NCBI GenBank assembly: GCA_011009095.1
Contig: VTPC01008715.1
Location: forward strand, 37,012-101,011
Origin: Ignelater luminosus
Lineage: Eukaryota > Arthropoda > Insecta > Coleoptera > Elateridae
Length of the DNA stretch: 64,000 nucleotides
Direction: 5' to 3'
Shown here: piece after piece, positions 26,101-38,200 of the stretch
Position numbering within the stretch: position 1 is the stretch's first letter
Layout of the letters: the number at the start of each line of letters is the position of its first letter
Notes under the pieces: generated by a model
Database searches by the model: none
The model's input: only the letters and a program-made list of their open reading frames with translations
Told to the model about the DNA's origin: nothing
Translations under genes and position numbers: made by a program

Positions 26101-26508
26101 GTCGATCCAGCAATTGGCGTGTACATAATAGATCGTTATACGTACTATGCTTTGGAGTTTCTAGAAAGAGTAAATGCAAGCAGTGATAAAACCATTGGAG
26201 AATTTGTAAGTTTTTTTTAGTATCTAAGTAGTTTTTAAACAACTGTATACTTCTTTCAATTCCAGTTAACTGTTTGTCCTAAGAGACTATGCATATCAAC
26301 TGTTGGCGTGCGGAGAGACTTGTTTAAAAGAGATCCATATAAAGTACCAGTGACAGACTTCTTTGGATCTGTTAGACCAGTTGAACTCTTACAAGATATA
26401 GAAAATGAAACACAAGAAATTACATATGAAAAACAAGTTACACTTAGTACTAAAAGCAAGTATAGATTTGTACCACAGCTTGAGAATTTTTCTGTATTGT
26501 CTAAATAA
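23171..26508 (+). CDS. PIGK: PIG-K/GPI8, catalytic subunit of GPI transamidase
   Basis: Six exons, all phases consistent: 23171-23242, 23695-23970, 24092-24300, 25369-25486, 26095-26205, 26266-26508, giving 342 aa. Residues 1-19 form a hydrophobic signal peptide. The rest is the C13 cysteine-protease (legumain-like) fold, with [12 protein letters not shown] and [10 protein letters not shown] early. The catalytic pair is His155 (LTGHGGDG) and Cys197 (IDTCQAASM), 42 residues apart as in human H164/C206. The enzyme cleaves the C-terminal GPI signal in the ER lumen and transfers the protein to the GPI lipid with PIG-T, PIG-S, GPAA1 and PIG-U. The C-terminal membrane segment of human PIG-K (395 aa) is absent: the frame stops after NFSVLSK. 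Introns 1 and 4 hold MITEs. AATAAA overlaps the stop codon (26504-26509). A 3-codon upstream frame overlaps the start. Confidence 0.95.
23435..23607. mobile_element. hAT-type MITE in PIG-K intron 1
   Basis: The left end CAGTGCTCAAATT matches the reverse complement of the right end CAATGCTCAAATT. Flanking 8-mers CATCTATT (23427-23434) and GATCTATT (23608-23615) agree at 7 of 8 positions. A CAGTG terminus with an 8-bp target duplication is the hAT signature. The element is 173 bp and noncoding. Confidence 0.65.
25626..25745. mobile_element. MITE with CAGTGTTG ends in PIG-K intron 4
   Basis: The left end CAGTGTTGGGC pairs with the right end GCTCAACACTG. A second paired block, CACTTTAAA.ATAT, lies further in. 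The 120-bp noncoding element has hAT-like termini, but no matching 8-bp target duplication was found, so the superfamily is tentative. Confidence 0.5.
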
Positions 26509-27214
26509 ATATAACAAACACTTTTTGTTGTCTTATATTTCAATACTGCCGCAATCATTAAAAAATTAACAAACATATCAAAAGAGCTACACAATCTGAC
26601 AGAAAAGTGAACCACCTCATTCTTCAGTCTCCTATTTTTATTTGAATAACTAATATGTGGTTGATTGTAGAATACAACATTTTGTAATTTTTGTATTACC
26701 TATTTAACACTATGAACATCATCAGTCAGTATGAAACTATCTAGACACAATTAATGTTTACATAGTCAATTAAACGGTGTTTATTCCTTTAGTTGTTTTT
26801 CACATAAAAACTAATACACCCTGTTTGTGTTGTTGGGCTAAGCTAAATTGAGCAGTTTCTAGATTTGTTTAAGCTAGAAATTTGTTTTGTATCCAATGAT
26901 TTACAACCTGCCTACTTACAGGTCGCACGTTATAACTTATAATAGTCTACAAAGTAGAAAAAGCTATTGTCAGTGTCGTAACAAGATTTTATTAAAAATA
27001 CTGTTGTAAATAATTAGAAACAGAAACTGGCATTTTAATCATTTAATATACATAATTTTGAATGCCCTAAATAGTGAAAAATGAATAACTACATATATAG
27101 ATTAACTATCAAGTGATTTTTAAAGGTAAATAATGTGGAAAAATATAGAAATCAAAGCAGTAAAGAACAAAGAAAAAATAGCATTATTCAAACATAACAA
27201 TTATTATAACTATT
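26509..27214. other. intergenic DNA between PIG-K and the nested transposons
   Basis: No coding region was recognised. A CACCCTGTTTG element-like end occurs near 26817. The left border of the older transposon, whose transposase stop is at 27215, could lie anywhere here. Confidence 0.4.
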
Positions 27215-27630
27215 TCAGTCTGTATCAACATATTCGTCATTGTCATTAGAATCACCACTATTTATATTGATTATTAATTTCACTGTAGTTACTTCAACAA
27301 AAATTTCATGTGTCATCATGCAGTCTTCCTCTATTCTTACGACATGATCACAGTTTCTTTTCCAGCTTTCTGTAGTAATCAGTGCAAACTCTTCTTCTGC
27401 CAGTTTCCAAGTTCGGCCGAATTTGAAAATCACATTCCTTTTTGCCATTTTATTCTTTACTTCTGCCCAAATCAGCTCAATTGTATTGACATAAGAGTAA
27501 TAAGGTGGTAAACTGAACATTGTATGACCTGCTTCTCTAAATAAGCTGTCAGATTTATATTGAATATAGTGATGTTTGTGTTGTTTAATTATGCTATACA
27601 TTTGAGGTTTTAGCAAATTGGGAGAAAATA

Positions 27631-28925
27631 AGGACTGGAATGAAAATTATCTGTGTTACATTTTATCAAATTACCTAAATATAATACAAAACACTGCATT
27701 GATAAACAATGCACAAGTAAGCTATGAGTTTGACAGTTCTCGGTTAACAATTTTAATGTTATCTAATTTATCCAAAAAAATGGGTGGGCAACAAGAAGAA
27801 CGTCATTAATTAATTGTTGAAACATATCGAAACAAGTAAAAATTTGTCAACTTTAACTAGTGCGATAAAAGTTGGAGTATCGCGTCGAACTGTGCAGTCG
27901 GTTATTAGAAGTGTCGAAAACTTTATTCCAATCTATCAGAAGAAGGGGCAAGGTCGTCCAAAAGGTCCTGCTTCCAAGAAGTTACAGAAGAAAGTGTTGC
28001 GTGTGCTGCAAGAAAACATATCAATGTCAATAAGGGATATAGCAAAGAAGTATAATACCAGTCACACCATGGTACAAAGAATAAAGAAAAGGAATTCCCT
28101 TAAAACATACAAGAAGCAGAAATGGCCTAAAAGGACTCAAGAACAATTAAAAAAGGCAAATCTTTGAGCCAAATTATTCTATAATACCGTTCTAAGGCAC
28201 TCAGAAGTCTGCTTAGTTTTAGATGACGAATCCTATTTTAAAATGGACTTTTCTATGCTTACGGGCTCACAATTTTATACCGCCAGGTCTGGTAAAGTTT
28301 TGACAAAGAAGGAAACATCAATTTCTATTGAAAAGTTTGGGCGAAAGGTGATGGTTTGGCAGGGGATATGTCAATGTGGTTTACGAAGCAAACCATTCTT
28401 TACAACTGGGACTATCGAAGTGCAACATACATAAGAGAATGTCTTCAGAAAAGATTATTACCGTTTTTAAGAACCCATGAATCACCAACATTATTTTGGC
28501 CTGATTTGGCTACGGCCCATTATTCATCTACTGCCATAGAATTTTATAACAAAGAAAACATTGACTGTGTACCAAAAGAACTAAATCTGCCTAATTCTCC
28601 CAAAATTCGTCCCATTGAGCGGTATTGGGCTCTAATTAAGAACAGATTGAGGAAAAATGGTAAAGCTACGAAATACTTAGATGAATTTAAAAAGCAGTGG
28701 CAAAAACAATCAAAAGGGGTTAAACAAGAAGTCATCATCAATTTAATGCGACACCTTAAAGATAAAATTAAAATTTTTCCAAGAATAAAGATTAAACAGC
28801 AATTATTGTCAAGAATGAAATGTTATAAGTTATATTCATTAAATTAAATAAAATCACATTAGTTTGCAAAATAAATTTGTTTTTATAAATATTTTTCTAA
28901 TGCGGATAATTTCCGTTCCAGCCCT
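27631..28925 (+). mobile_element. DD37E Tc1/mariner-superfamily element
   Basis: The terminal inverted repeats start AGGACTGGAATGAAAATTAT on the left and, reverse-complemented, AGGGCTGGAACGGAAATTAT on the right, with similarity for about 28 bp. Both ends are flanked by TA (27629-27630 and 28926-28927), the Tc1/mariner target duplication. Length 1295 bp, with one transposase-like region inside. It is inserted in an older transposase on the opposite strand. Confidence 0.9.
27780..28847 (+). pseudogene. degenerate DD37E transposase
   Basis: The frame begins at ATG 27780 (MGGQQEERH) and is soon broken by stops. A long helix-turn-helix part runs 27814-28167 (VSRRTVQSVIRS, GQGRPKG). After a stop, the first catalytic Asp is in LVLDDESYFKM, followed by KVMVWQGI. 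A frameshift lies near 28420, after which ECLQKRLLPFL continues with the second Asp in FWPDLATAHYS and the Glu in RPIERYW. Exactly 37 residues separate this Asp and Glu, as in the DD37E family first described in mosquitoes. All three catalytic acidic residues survive, but stops and the frameshift make this copy non-coding. Confidence 0.85.
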
Positions 28926-31219
28926 TAGTATGTTTTTATCTGATAACCATGTGATTGATCATATCAGTTTTCTTAGATGCACTTGTCGTTGCTTGGTTGA
29001 CTTGAATATTATGATGTGGAGCATTATTTATGACTACAATTGAATTCGATGGTAAATTTAGAATTAATTTTTCATGCACCCATTTCTCATATAATTATCA
29101 CCATTCATTTCCGTATGGTAATCCCCTGACTTCCTGCCTGATTTGAAAATTACCTGACAATTAGATATAAATCCTTTATCATACCCTGCATTAATAATAA
29201 TGAATATCCTTTTGCAATGGTCGTTAATACACTGTCATTACTGTCATCAGTGCATGTTTTAGAAACTGTGTCTGCTATGTATATGTTTGTTTTGTCAAGA
29301 TACACTATGGAATGATTTTGTTTGCAATACAATTTTATTGACTGCAAATACATATCTGTTGTTCACAAATTTCAGGTTTCTCTATCAATAAGCGCTGGTT
29401 ATTTTCTGTCTTAGGAAATTGAAAACCTTAGCGATGTAGTTCCTCCATTCCACTCTAAATCAGTACACAATTTTTCTCATAAAGAACGAAGAGCAACCTG
29501 ATAACCTTCTGTTTTATGAAAATTACACACAGAATTACGAAGGTCTGCTTTTCATATTCTTCAAGATGAATTATAGAACATTTGTGAATTCAATGCTTCC
29601 CTGGGCTTAAAAACAATGGCTTCTTGCTATCCTCTAGTGAGTGGTTACCTTCACGTACTATCTTTTCGATAGTTGTAATGAAAACTCCAGTAGCTTTGTT
29701 GGCAATGCTTTTAAGTTCTGTAATACTTTTAGTCTCTTCCGATTTTCCAAGATATTTGTAAACATGAAACACTAGTTTGCATGCTTGACCACCCAAAATT
29801 TTGTTAACGTAAAAGACATTTTGTAACAACTGTTCCGTGAACGGTTACATGATAAACTATTTTTATTTTCAACGTTTTGTAAATTTTACCTCTGAATAAA
29901 TACTTGCAAGGTAATTACTTACACATTAAACTTTTTCAAACTCCTTTAGTTGTTATTCTAAAAAGTTGTGCTAACAACCACTTGCTAATTTTGACAAAAG
30001 TTTCATTTAAAATTGTCTAGAGATAAGCAGTTTTGTTTTTGTTCGTTTGATATTTTAACGCCGCTAGTCAGCATATCTTTATCAGAAATAAACACATTTG
30101 ACATACAGCAGACCAGTTTTTATATTTGGCCACACTCTCCTTGACTTGACTCAGATTGTATTTACACAATTGACGGGTTCATGACTGTTACTTACAGCTG
30201 TATTCTATAACCAGAAATATGTATGCGTATGTTAAACGTGCATTCTTCCTTGCGCCTCATATGGTAAACGATTCTTTCGGTCTAGAAATGCCCTAATGTA
30301 TATTTATAAAACTAACATTTGCTTGAATTCTGGAAAGTTTTCTTTGAAATCATTAAGCGTTTTAATTTTTTTGGTCATTAACAATTTCTTTATATAGTTT
30401 TAATTATTTACTTTAATTTACTTAAATACTTCATTTAAAAGAAAAATTATAATAAAATCTGTTAAGATTTCCACGATGCCACTGGCATGTTTTGAATGTG
30501 GAGGGATATCTGATCTACTATGCACATTACCAATTTGCCAAGTTATAAAGTTCAACCTGTACTTACTGAAGAATAAGGCATTCTACTGAATGAAAATTGT
30601 AACTGCAAATTCAATATTTGCGACCTATACTCTAGTTATTCATTAATACTGTGAAATTGGAGAACACTGATCTACATGAATTTATTTTACAAAACCTCTC
30701 TTAAAATTCAGAATAAAAGTAAGGCGAGCTAAGCAGATATCTCAAGTTATTTGAAAAGATACAGAAAACATTCATCCTACAAAAAAATGATTAGGACAAA
30801 CTTAGATGTCAATTTCATTATCTACATGTGTGTTTATTTTCTGTAATTATAGTTGCTGAAAATGACATTAGTTTTTTAGTTCTATCTGTATATTTTAAAA
30901 ATTAAGTATTCTTTTATGTATAATTACATTAGACTTTTTGATCTGTCCCTATATGTAATTAGTACAGTTAGCATCTTTGACTACTATTACAAAAATAAAC
31001 TTTAGTAGATGTAGGTAATTATTATGGAAATTCTAAATAAATGATTGACTATTATGATTAATTAACAAGCTTTCAAAAATTTTTATTAGGATACCTATCT
31101 TACTTCTAGTTATACAGGAGGTACTGCATATTTAAAACCAGCATTGTTTATTCTCCAGGCAGCAGTGGCGATGCATGACTTCCAGAGGAGGGCATACAGT
31201 AATTATACATGTATACAGT

Positions 31220-31570
31220 TACACAAACTAGATATATGTAAAGACATATGGGAATGCAAAGCATAACCACAACGAACTCTGTTTTGTTACTGAATTCAAG
31301 CAACAGTCTTAAAGAATTTTCAAACTGGCGACCATTTTGACCATGTTCCCAAAGTGATATCAAAAAACTAAAATCTTATCTTTTGATGTAGAATATATGA
31401 TTCTAAAGTAAAAAAAGATTTTTGAAAATTTCTCAAATTTCGGCGACCATTTTGACCATGTTTCCCAAAGAGATATAAAAAACAAAGACACCACGTAGTC
31501 TTTAGATTTTGATGTAGAATCCAAATCTGAAGTCAAAATTTCAAGATTAAAAAAAATGCTGACAGACAGA
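31220..31570 (+). repeat. two-unit tandem repeat of a dispersed family
   Basis: Two diverged units start near 31326 and 31441, 115 bp apart. Each has GGCGACCATTTTGACCATG, a CCCAAAG.GATAT block and TTTTGATGTAGAAT. Related sequence occurs in the opposite orientation near 48460-48600 (GGAACATGGTCAAAATGGC) and 49885-50030. No coding capacity or clear ends were found. Confidence 0.6.
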
Positions 31571-33097
31571 CTTTGCAAATTCAGTAACGTCTCCTATCGA
31601 AGTTCGTTGATAAATATAGTATGTTCGGAAAGAAAAACTACAAGTAGGCCATGATTCATTTTTGAGGTGCCAAGTCATGTCTAATTCTCACATCATCAAA
31701 TGTCAGACTTTTAGTATAAATTGTCACATGTCAACCAATTAGGAATTGTTTCATTGCTAACACGATAGCATATTAACTGCTCATGGGCAAGCAGTGTTAA
31801 TGTCATTTGTCATGTTTTTGGATATTATCTAAATTGTCAATAAACCTAAAAAATCAACTCTCGCAGTATTATTTTACAGGTAGTTCTTCAAAGTTTCATC
31901 AAAGAAAATAAAAAAGTGTCAATTTCTTTATAATGACAACCTTGTCGAAGCAGTTAAAACTGAAAGGTTATACTTATAATATTATATTTGAATGCAAATC
32001 TGTGCTCTAAAATGCATGTTATTAAAAATATCATGACCTTCTTGTGGCATTTTCTTTCCAAACACACAAAAATATGCAGGAAACTTTAACACTAAGTAGA
32101 ACACATCAAAACATACAAAAAATTTCCTATTAGTAACATTTTTCGACATTTATTCAGATATAATTCTTTTACAGAAATCTTCTCGCAGAGAGACAATATT
32201 TTTTTTACTGGCATTAAAGATACTTTGAATTATTAACGTTTTGTCAGTAAAGGTCACTATGTATCAGTGCATGTGGCTGTTGTGTGAACCACACCAAATC
32301 AAATAGAATGCAAGAGTTGGAGTGCATAGTATCACCTACTAACTGTAAGGCTGCTCTATGTGTACAAGACATGCAACAACATTCTTTTAGCTTTTTTTTT
32401 TAGCCAGTACAGAAGCTGGTGCAGTGAATTGATCAATTAGTTGCCTGTACCATATGGATCAGGAAAATTAATCATTTAAATATAATAAATAGCTAGGCTT
32501 CTGTAGTAATGTCTAGGATAAAGAGGGGTAATTTATGACAGCAGTTGTTTACACATAAACACATCAATAAAATAAGTGAGTAAAGTAAAATAAAAATTAT
32601 CTCTTTAAAAGAACATCAGGTGCATAGTACAGAATTCCAGAAAATTGAAGAATATATTGGTCTATTATTTGTTAAAGTTTTTTTTACGTATTGTATTATT
32701 GGTTAGTTTATTAAATTGAGATTTTCAGATTTAATGATTTTGAAATGTGAAATTATTGTGTTGTGTTTACTGTATATTCAATGATTGTTTTTGTTCAGCT
32801 TTCTAAATAAACATTATTCATTGATGCATTTTATTTACAATTAAAACGTATTGATATATCAATATAAAAACAAAAAGTATCATAAATATAAAAAACACAC
32901 CACTAGTAGAAATAAAAATTGAACATAAATTTATGCGAAAAAACCAAAATAATATTACATAGTTTACATGTATCCATAGCTACTATCTTACAAATAAAGT
33001 TATCAAGAGGTAAAAAAAAAAGATAAAAGAATAGAATTAAAGAAGAGCTAAAAACAACTAATCTCAAATTAAATAACTCTCTTCCTTAGTACGACTC

Positions 33098-34304
33098 TCC
33101 CAGTAAGCACAGTTACATACCTAATCAGTATATATAACAGAACAACTGTTACTTAGTGGTTTAATGTTATGTAACTGGTAATATACATGTTACCTACATT
33201 TAAGGAGATAGTACATGGTCACTGGATGTATCATATATGTATCTGATAGTTGATTCTGATACAAGTTAGATACATATACGATACATATCTGATACAAGTT
33301 AATACATATACGATATGTATCTGAGATCTTGCCTTTATATTACGGTTAACGTATATTATACACTGCAATTCTGCAAAGAAGCTTTTGATGCTTTTTCTTG
33401 TTATATTGATACAATAATACACTGTAAAAAAAGTATCGTTACCCTAACGCAAAATATGGTTAAATTGACTATACTGTATGATTAATATAGACACAACCAA
33501 ATATATTGTTAACTACACAAATTAGAAATTGTTAAATACTTATTGGTATGATAACTATAATTAATTATTATATGTTGTTCTGTAATGTAGACCACAAACC
33601 CTAGTAAAACCAACAAAATGAAAATGTTATATAACATAAGCTAAGATCGGTTATAATAAATAAAATACAAAATTCATATCTTCCCACAAATAAAGTTTAT
33701 ATAAATATCATATATTATTATTACATATATATTATATGTATATATATAATATAAATAAATATACAATAATAAAAATACCTCCAGATGATCGTTTCGTCCT
33801 TGTTTGGACTCATCAATGGAAGATAATGAAAGTCGATGCTTGCACGCTTCATACTGGTTATATACAAATCAAATACAACATTTAACAGTATGAAAATACT
33901 AAGGCGCCATCTGCTAGGAACGCCAAAAAAAATAACAACGTATTATATTATAAAGATTATAGTTGTTCGTCAATTACAATGAATCATTATTGTTACAATA
34001 ACTAAAAGATGTTTAACTAAAATTAAATCGTCATTTTAACAATGGGGTTCAAATAGTTATGGCTCCATTTGTAAAATTTTAGTGTTACGTCTCTGATACA
34101 TATAAGATACATTATAATATTTACATATCACTGATGCTACAGATACTAGTAAATGATACATCTCAGATACGTACGTACGATTGTATCGGATATATAACAA
34201 AATAAAGTAACTGATATGTAAATTATATGTATCTTTGTTACATTACCATGTTACCGAAATGAGCTTTAATTGTTATGTATCAGATGTATGTGTGCTTACT
34301 GGGA
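33098..34304. mobile_element. 1.2-kb element with TCCCAGTAAGCACA ends and GATACATAT motifs
   Basis: The left end TCCCAGTAAGCACA matches the reverse complement of the right end exactly for 14 bases; TTACATAC- and ATAACA-containing blocks follow in both. The subterminal zones (33220-33330 and 34090-34290) are dense in GATACATAT/TATGTATC motifs in both orientations. The core holds no open frame. No clear target duplication was seen. Class is undetermined; a hammerhead-like motif lies inside. Confidence 0.55.
33776..33830 (-). ncRNA. hammerhead-ribozyme-like motif
   Basis: On the minus strand, bases 33816 to 33791 read TTGATGA, GTCC, AAACAA, GGAC, GAAAC. This is the hammerhead core: (C)UGAUGA, a 4-bp stem II closed by a 6-nt loop with the required G-C pair at its base, then GAAA. 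One core position departs from consensus: C3 is U. A GUA triplet at 33778-33776 could be the cleavage site with a minimal 2-bp stem III (AC..GU). Stem I pairs poorly, so the copy is probably decayed. Animal hammerheads of this compact form are known from Penelope-like elements, retrozymes and satellites. No reverse transcriptase was found nearby. Confidence 0.5.
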
Positions 34305-35218
34305 TGTTAGCAGATAGACCAGCTTTTTCCTTTTTATTAGTAGATCTCAATGCAAGTACGATCTATTTTTACCAAGTTAGTAAATTTTAAAAGTTAATTT
34401 TATGAAAGGAATTGATGAAGCTAAAAATGAAGTAATATGCTTTGCATGCAAACCATTTATGACAATTGAACAAAGCAGATAGTTCATTTTAAAAAATGAC
34501 GTAATAAGTTGGTCAGTGAAATTTTGTTGGATTTAGATAATAAACTAGTCTGACCATAGGTCTGTATTTATAAATTTAATTGGACATCCATCTATGCAGT
34601 ATAGCTTGATATTTGAATTTTGAAGATTTTATAACATATTTGCTATTTTTATTATTATGTGTAAATGAATAAAAGAAAAAAAATGACAAAAGATTTTTAT
34701 CAAGGAATATCATATAATAATAATTTTAAAATACGGCGAAATTCTTAGGTAAGCAGTGCATGTGTTGTATTTAAAAGGCCAAGCAGTCATATTTGAAACA
34801 TTTAATTGGACGTGTATTGTCCAATCTCTACTGTCTATTGTGTTCTTTATTCGAAGGACACCCTGTATAATGCATTTTTAAATAATATGGAGAATATTCT
34901 GATGTTGCTGCACATTAAGATGAATTATAAGATAAAACTAATTTTTCAATAATTAGAATAACGACGGTAATAAATTACACAAAATACTACTATTATTATT
35001 AAGCAAGAGCAAATGGAAATTGAGGCGCGAAATGAGGAATGTGCTTTTAGAAATAATATTCCCGTCAATAATGTATTAGACAGAACATCTGCAGTTTTTA
35101 TTGGTTAATTAGTGTTTGACTAGACCTGCTGGCTGATTGTGGTTGGCAATCGTGAAGAACCAGCTGATATCGCCGAATGCGAGGTGTGTGTGTGCGTGTC
35201 ATGTTGTGAGTGTCAATA

Positions 35219-38200
35219 ATGGTACAAGCCGGCAGGCAAAAATCATCCACGATGTTGAAAATAAACAGTAAGACTGGTTTCAGCAGTTTGATTATTTTTA
35301 CCGTTCTTTTGTTGGCTTGGATTGCCGGATTTTCTTCGCGTTTGTTTGCAGTAATAAGATTTGAAAGTATTATTCATGAATTTGACCCATGGTGAGAGCT
35401 TTCAATGTTACAATTTTTATTTTCAATTTGTAAACATTTCCATCATGTTCTAAAGGTTTAACTACAGAGCAACAGCATATATGGTAGACAATGGATTTTA
35501 TAAATTTTTAAATTGGTTTGATGAACGTGCTTGGTATCCCTTGGGAAGAATTGTGGGTGGTACTGTTTATCCAGGTTTAATGATTACTTCTGGAAGCATT
35601 CATTACATATTACATCTTTTAAATATTAATGTACATATTCGTGATATATGTGTATTTCTTGCTCCAATTTTTAGGTAAGTTGATTAATGTAATCATAAAA
35701 AAATGCATTACAGATTCATCGTCAATGTGTATTATAGTATCGTAATATTTATATTCTATGCTGTATAAAGTAATTTGATATTAGGAAGTTTGTATATATA
35801 ATGTTCACAATCTTTTTACATGAGGCTTGGCCATGGAAGTTTGACATTATCACCACATCACTTGTTTTTAATTTTGACAGTGTCTAGGTTAATTCTACCA
35901 TTAGGTTAGAATTAGTACTAACAGTGTTGCCATAATTAGTAATATTATATTTTGTTCAGAGTAATTAACTACTTGACGTAACGAATACTTGCTATCTTGC
36001 TAGCCATGGTCAAGTGTCACTATGACAATTATTTTTATATAGGTTATTGTATCAATATGTTACAAAAGGGAAAGAAAATTAAAAATTAAAGATTAAAATT
36101 AAACAAATATATAAATTTAAACTAAATATTATCACTATTCTTCACAATTACAGAAAATTTATTGTTTTAGTAGTTCGTTATTTTGAACAAAGCGAAAAAA
36201 AAGATCTTTAAAATGTACTTGTGCAGATCACATGGCAAAAAAAAAATCATAGCTATACAGCGTTCACAATGTTTCTGGGTCATATATGACTGTGGAAGAA
36301 TGACAGTTTGAGTATTATAAACTGGGCTGTTTATCTATTAACTCGGCTTGTAAAGTCTTATTGATGCTTAATGTGCTTTAAGGTTATGATTTTATGACAG
36401 TTTAACCTCACGCTGTTGTCTTTTTTTTCTTAACTCTGTAAATATAAGGAAAACTTAATTTCTTTTTAATAAAACAAAACTAATCAGAACTAAATGTTTA
36501 TGCAAAATTTTTGATTTTTGCAACAGTGCCAAATGCAGCCGTAGGTACGATAATTTAAAAAAAACACTTCTAACTTAACAAAATGAAAGCATGGCCTGTT
36601 ACGACTCAAAAACATCGTGAATGGAATATAACCTTTGTGCTTGTATAAAAAGATCATGAACAGCATATAATAATAACAATGTGTGAAGTATAAGATGTGT
36701 GCATAACATATTAATTTTGATATTTTATTTTCTACTCATAGTGGATTGACCGCAATATCAACATACTTTCTGACAAAAGAATTATGGTCAGCAGGAGCAG
36801 GTTTGTTTGCGGCCTGTTTTATAGCAATTGTGCCTGGATATATCAGCCGTTCAGTTGCTGGTAGCTATGATAACGAAGGAATTGCAATATTTGCACTTCA
36901 GTTCACTTATTATTTATGGGTGAAGTCTGTTAAGACTGGATCTATATTTTGGTCCTGCATGACTGCTTTGTCGTACTTCTACATGGTAAACTATTTATAA
37001 CTTGAAGTAAATACATAACATTAGTTTTAAATTGTTTTGCAGGTGTCTGCTTGGGGTGGTTATGTATTCATCATTAATTTAATTCCACTTCATGTATTTG
37101 CATTACTTTTGATGGGACGATACTCAAATAGATTATTCACTAGTTACACTACATTTTATATTTTAGGATTGCTATTTTCTATGCAAATTCCATTTGTTGG
37201 TTTTCAACCAATTCGTACGAGTGAACACATGGCTGCATCTGGTATGTATATGAAAAAGAAAGAAAGAAACACTAGTAGTTGCAAAAAATTAAGCAGGATA
37301 GTAAAACAATGTTCTCAATGTTAGTTATTTTTTGAGAAGCAACAGCTTTTTGCAGTTTACAGGGTAGTCGACAAGAATATGCATCAAATCATGGCCTGTC
37401 TATTTTAGGGAATTAAACATTTTTGAAATTATTTTAAAACAGAGTGTCACAAATGATATGCCAATGGAAACAATTTAAAGCAGAATCAGGTTATTAAAAA
37501 ATATGTATAGCATGCTATTTAAAAAAAAAAATAAAGTTGATGCAACGTCTACTTAGATCAGAAATGACTTTTAGTATTCCACTTAGTCAGAAAATGGTAA
37601 ATACATGATGTCATTTCAATATTTCAAATTTTAGAACTATTTCAAAGTATAAACAAATGACAGACTGTTTTCACTTCCTGTTGACACCCTGTACATCTTC
37701 TTTATCCTCTGTATTAGTTTTTCGCTTGTAATGTCTTTATTTCTTATGTTCCTACACTTGTTATTGTATAAATAAATGGAAAATCCAAAAATATCAACTT
37801 TTACTATTATAAATTGCATTTTTATTATTACAGGTGTTTTCGCATTAATTATTGCTGTAGCAGCTTTGAAATACTTACAAAGTGTTTTATCTAAAGCAGA
37901 ATTTAAGTCATTATTCACTTTTGGAGCTCTAACAGCAGCTGCTATAGTATTTTTGACAGTTGTAGTACTTACATATACAGGTTATGTAGCACCTTGGAGT
38001 GGAAGGTAAGTTACTTATGAATAAAATTTCATATAATCTGCTGACAATATAATAAACATAAACATGAGAAATAATTGAAAGAATGTTGGTCTTGTATTTA
38101 ATATGCACAAAACTTTTTAGATTCTATTCCTTATGGGATACAGGTTATGCAAAAATTCATATACCCATTATTGCATCAGTATCGGAACATCAGCCTACAA

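Larger units (their letters stand above)
27215..29824 (-). pseudogene. decayed DDE transposase interrupted by a younger element
   Basis: Minus-strand remains of a Tc1/mariner-related DDE transposase of a type common in insects. The N-terminal part (about 29590-29824) has a helix-turn-helix-like region (KATGVFITTIEKIVREG). The middle (about 29150-29450) has KTENNQRLLIEK and the first catalytic motif IVYLDKTNIY, in shifted frames. The C-terminal part (27215-27616) has GHTMFSLPPYYSYVNTIELIW, read as GHTMFSLPP and NTIELIWAEVK, with the conserved Glu. The second catalytic motif reads VVINNAPHH, so Asp is replaced by Asn. Several stops and at least one +1 shift are present. A complete younger element (27631-28925) splits the gene; across it, WLSDKNIL continues into LFSPNLLKPQ in frame. 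Outer terminal repeats were not located. Confidence 0.8.
29825..35218. other. intergenic stretch with repeats, no gene
   Basis: No protein-coding gene was recognised between the transposase remains and STT3B. The stretch contains a diverged tandem repeat (31220-31570) and a 1.2-kb terminal-repeat element (33098-34304) with a hammerhead-like motif. A lone CACCCTGTATA end lies near 34860. The STT3B promoter should lie left of 35219; an ATTGG (CCAAT-box complement) occurs near 35098. Confidence 0.5.
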
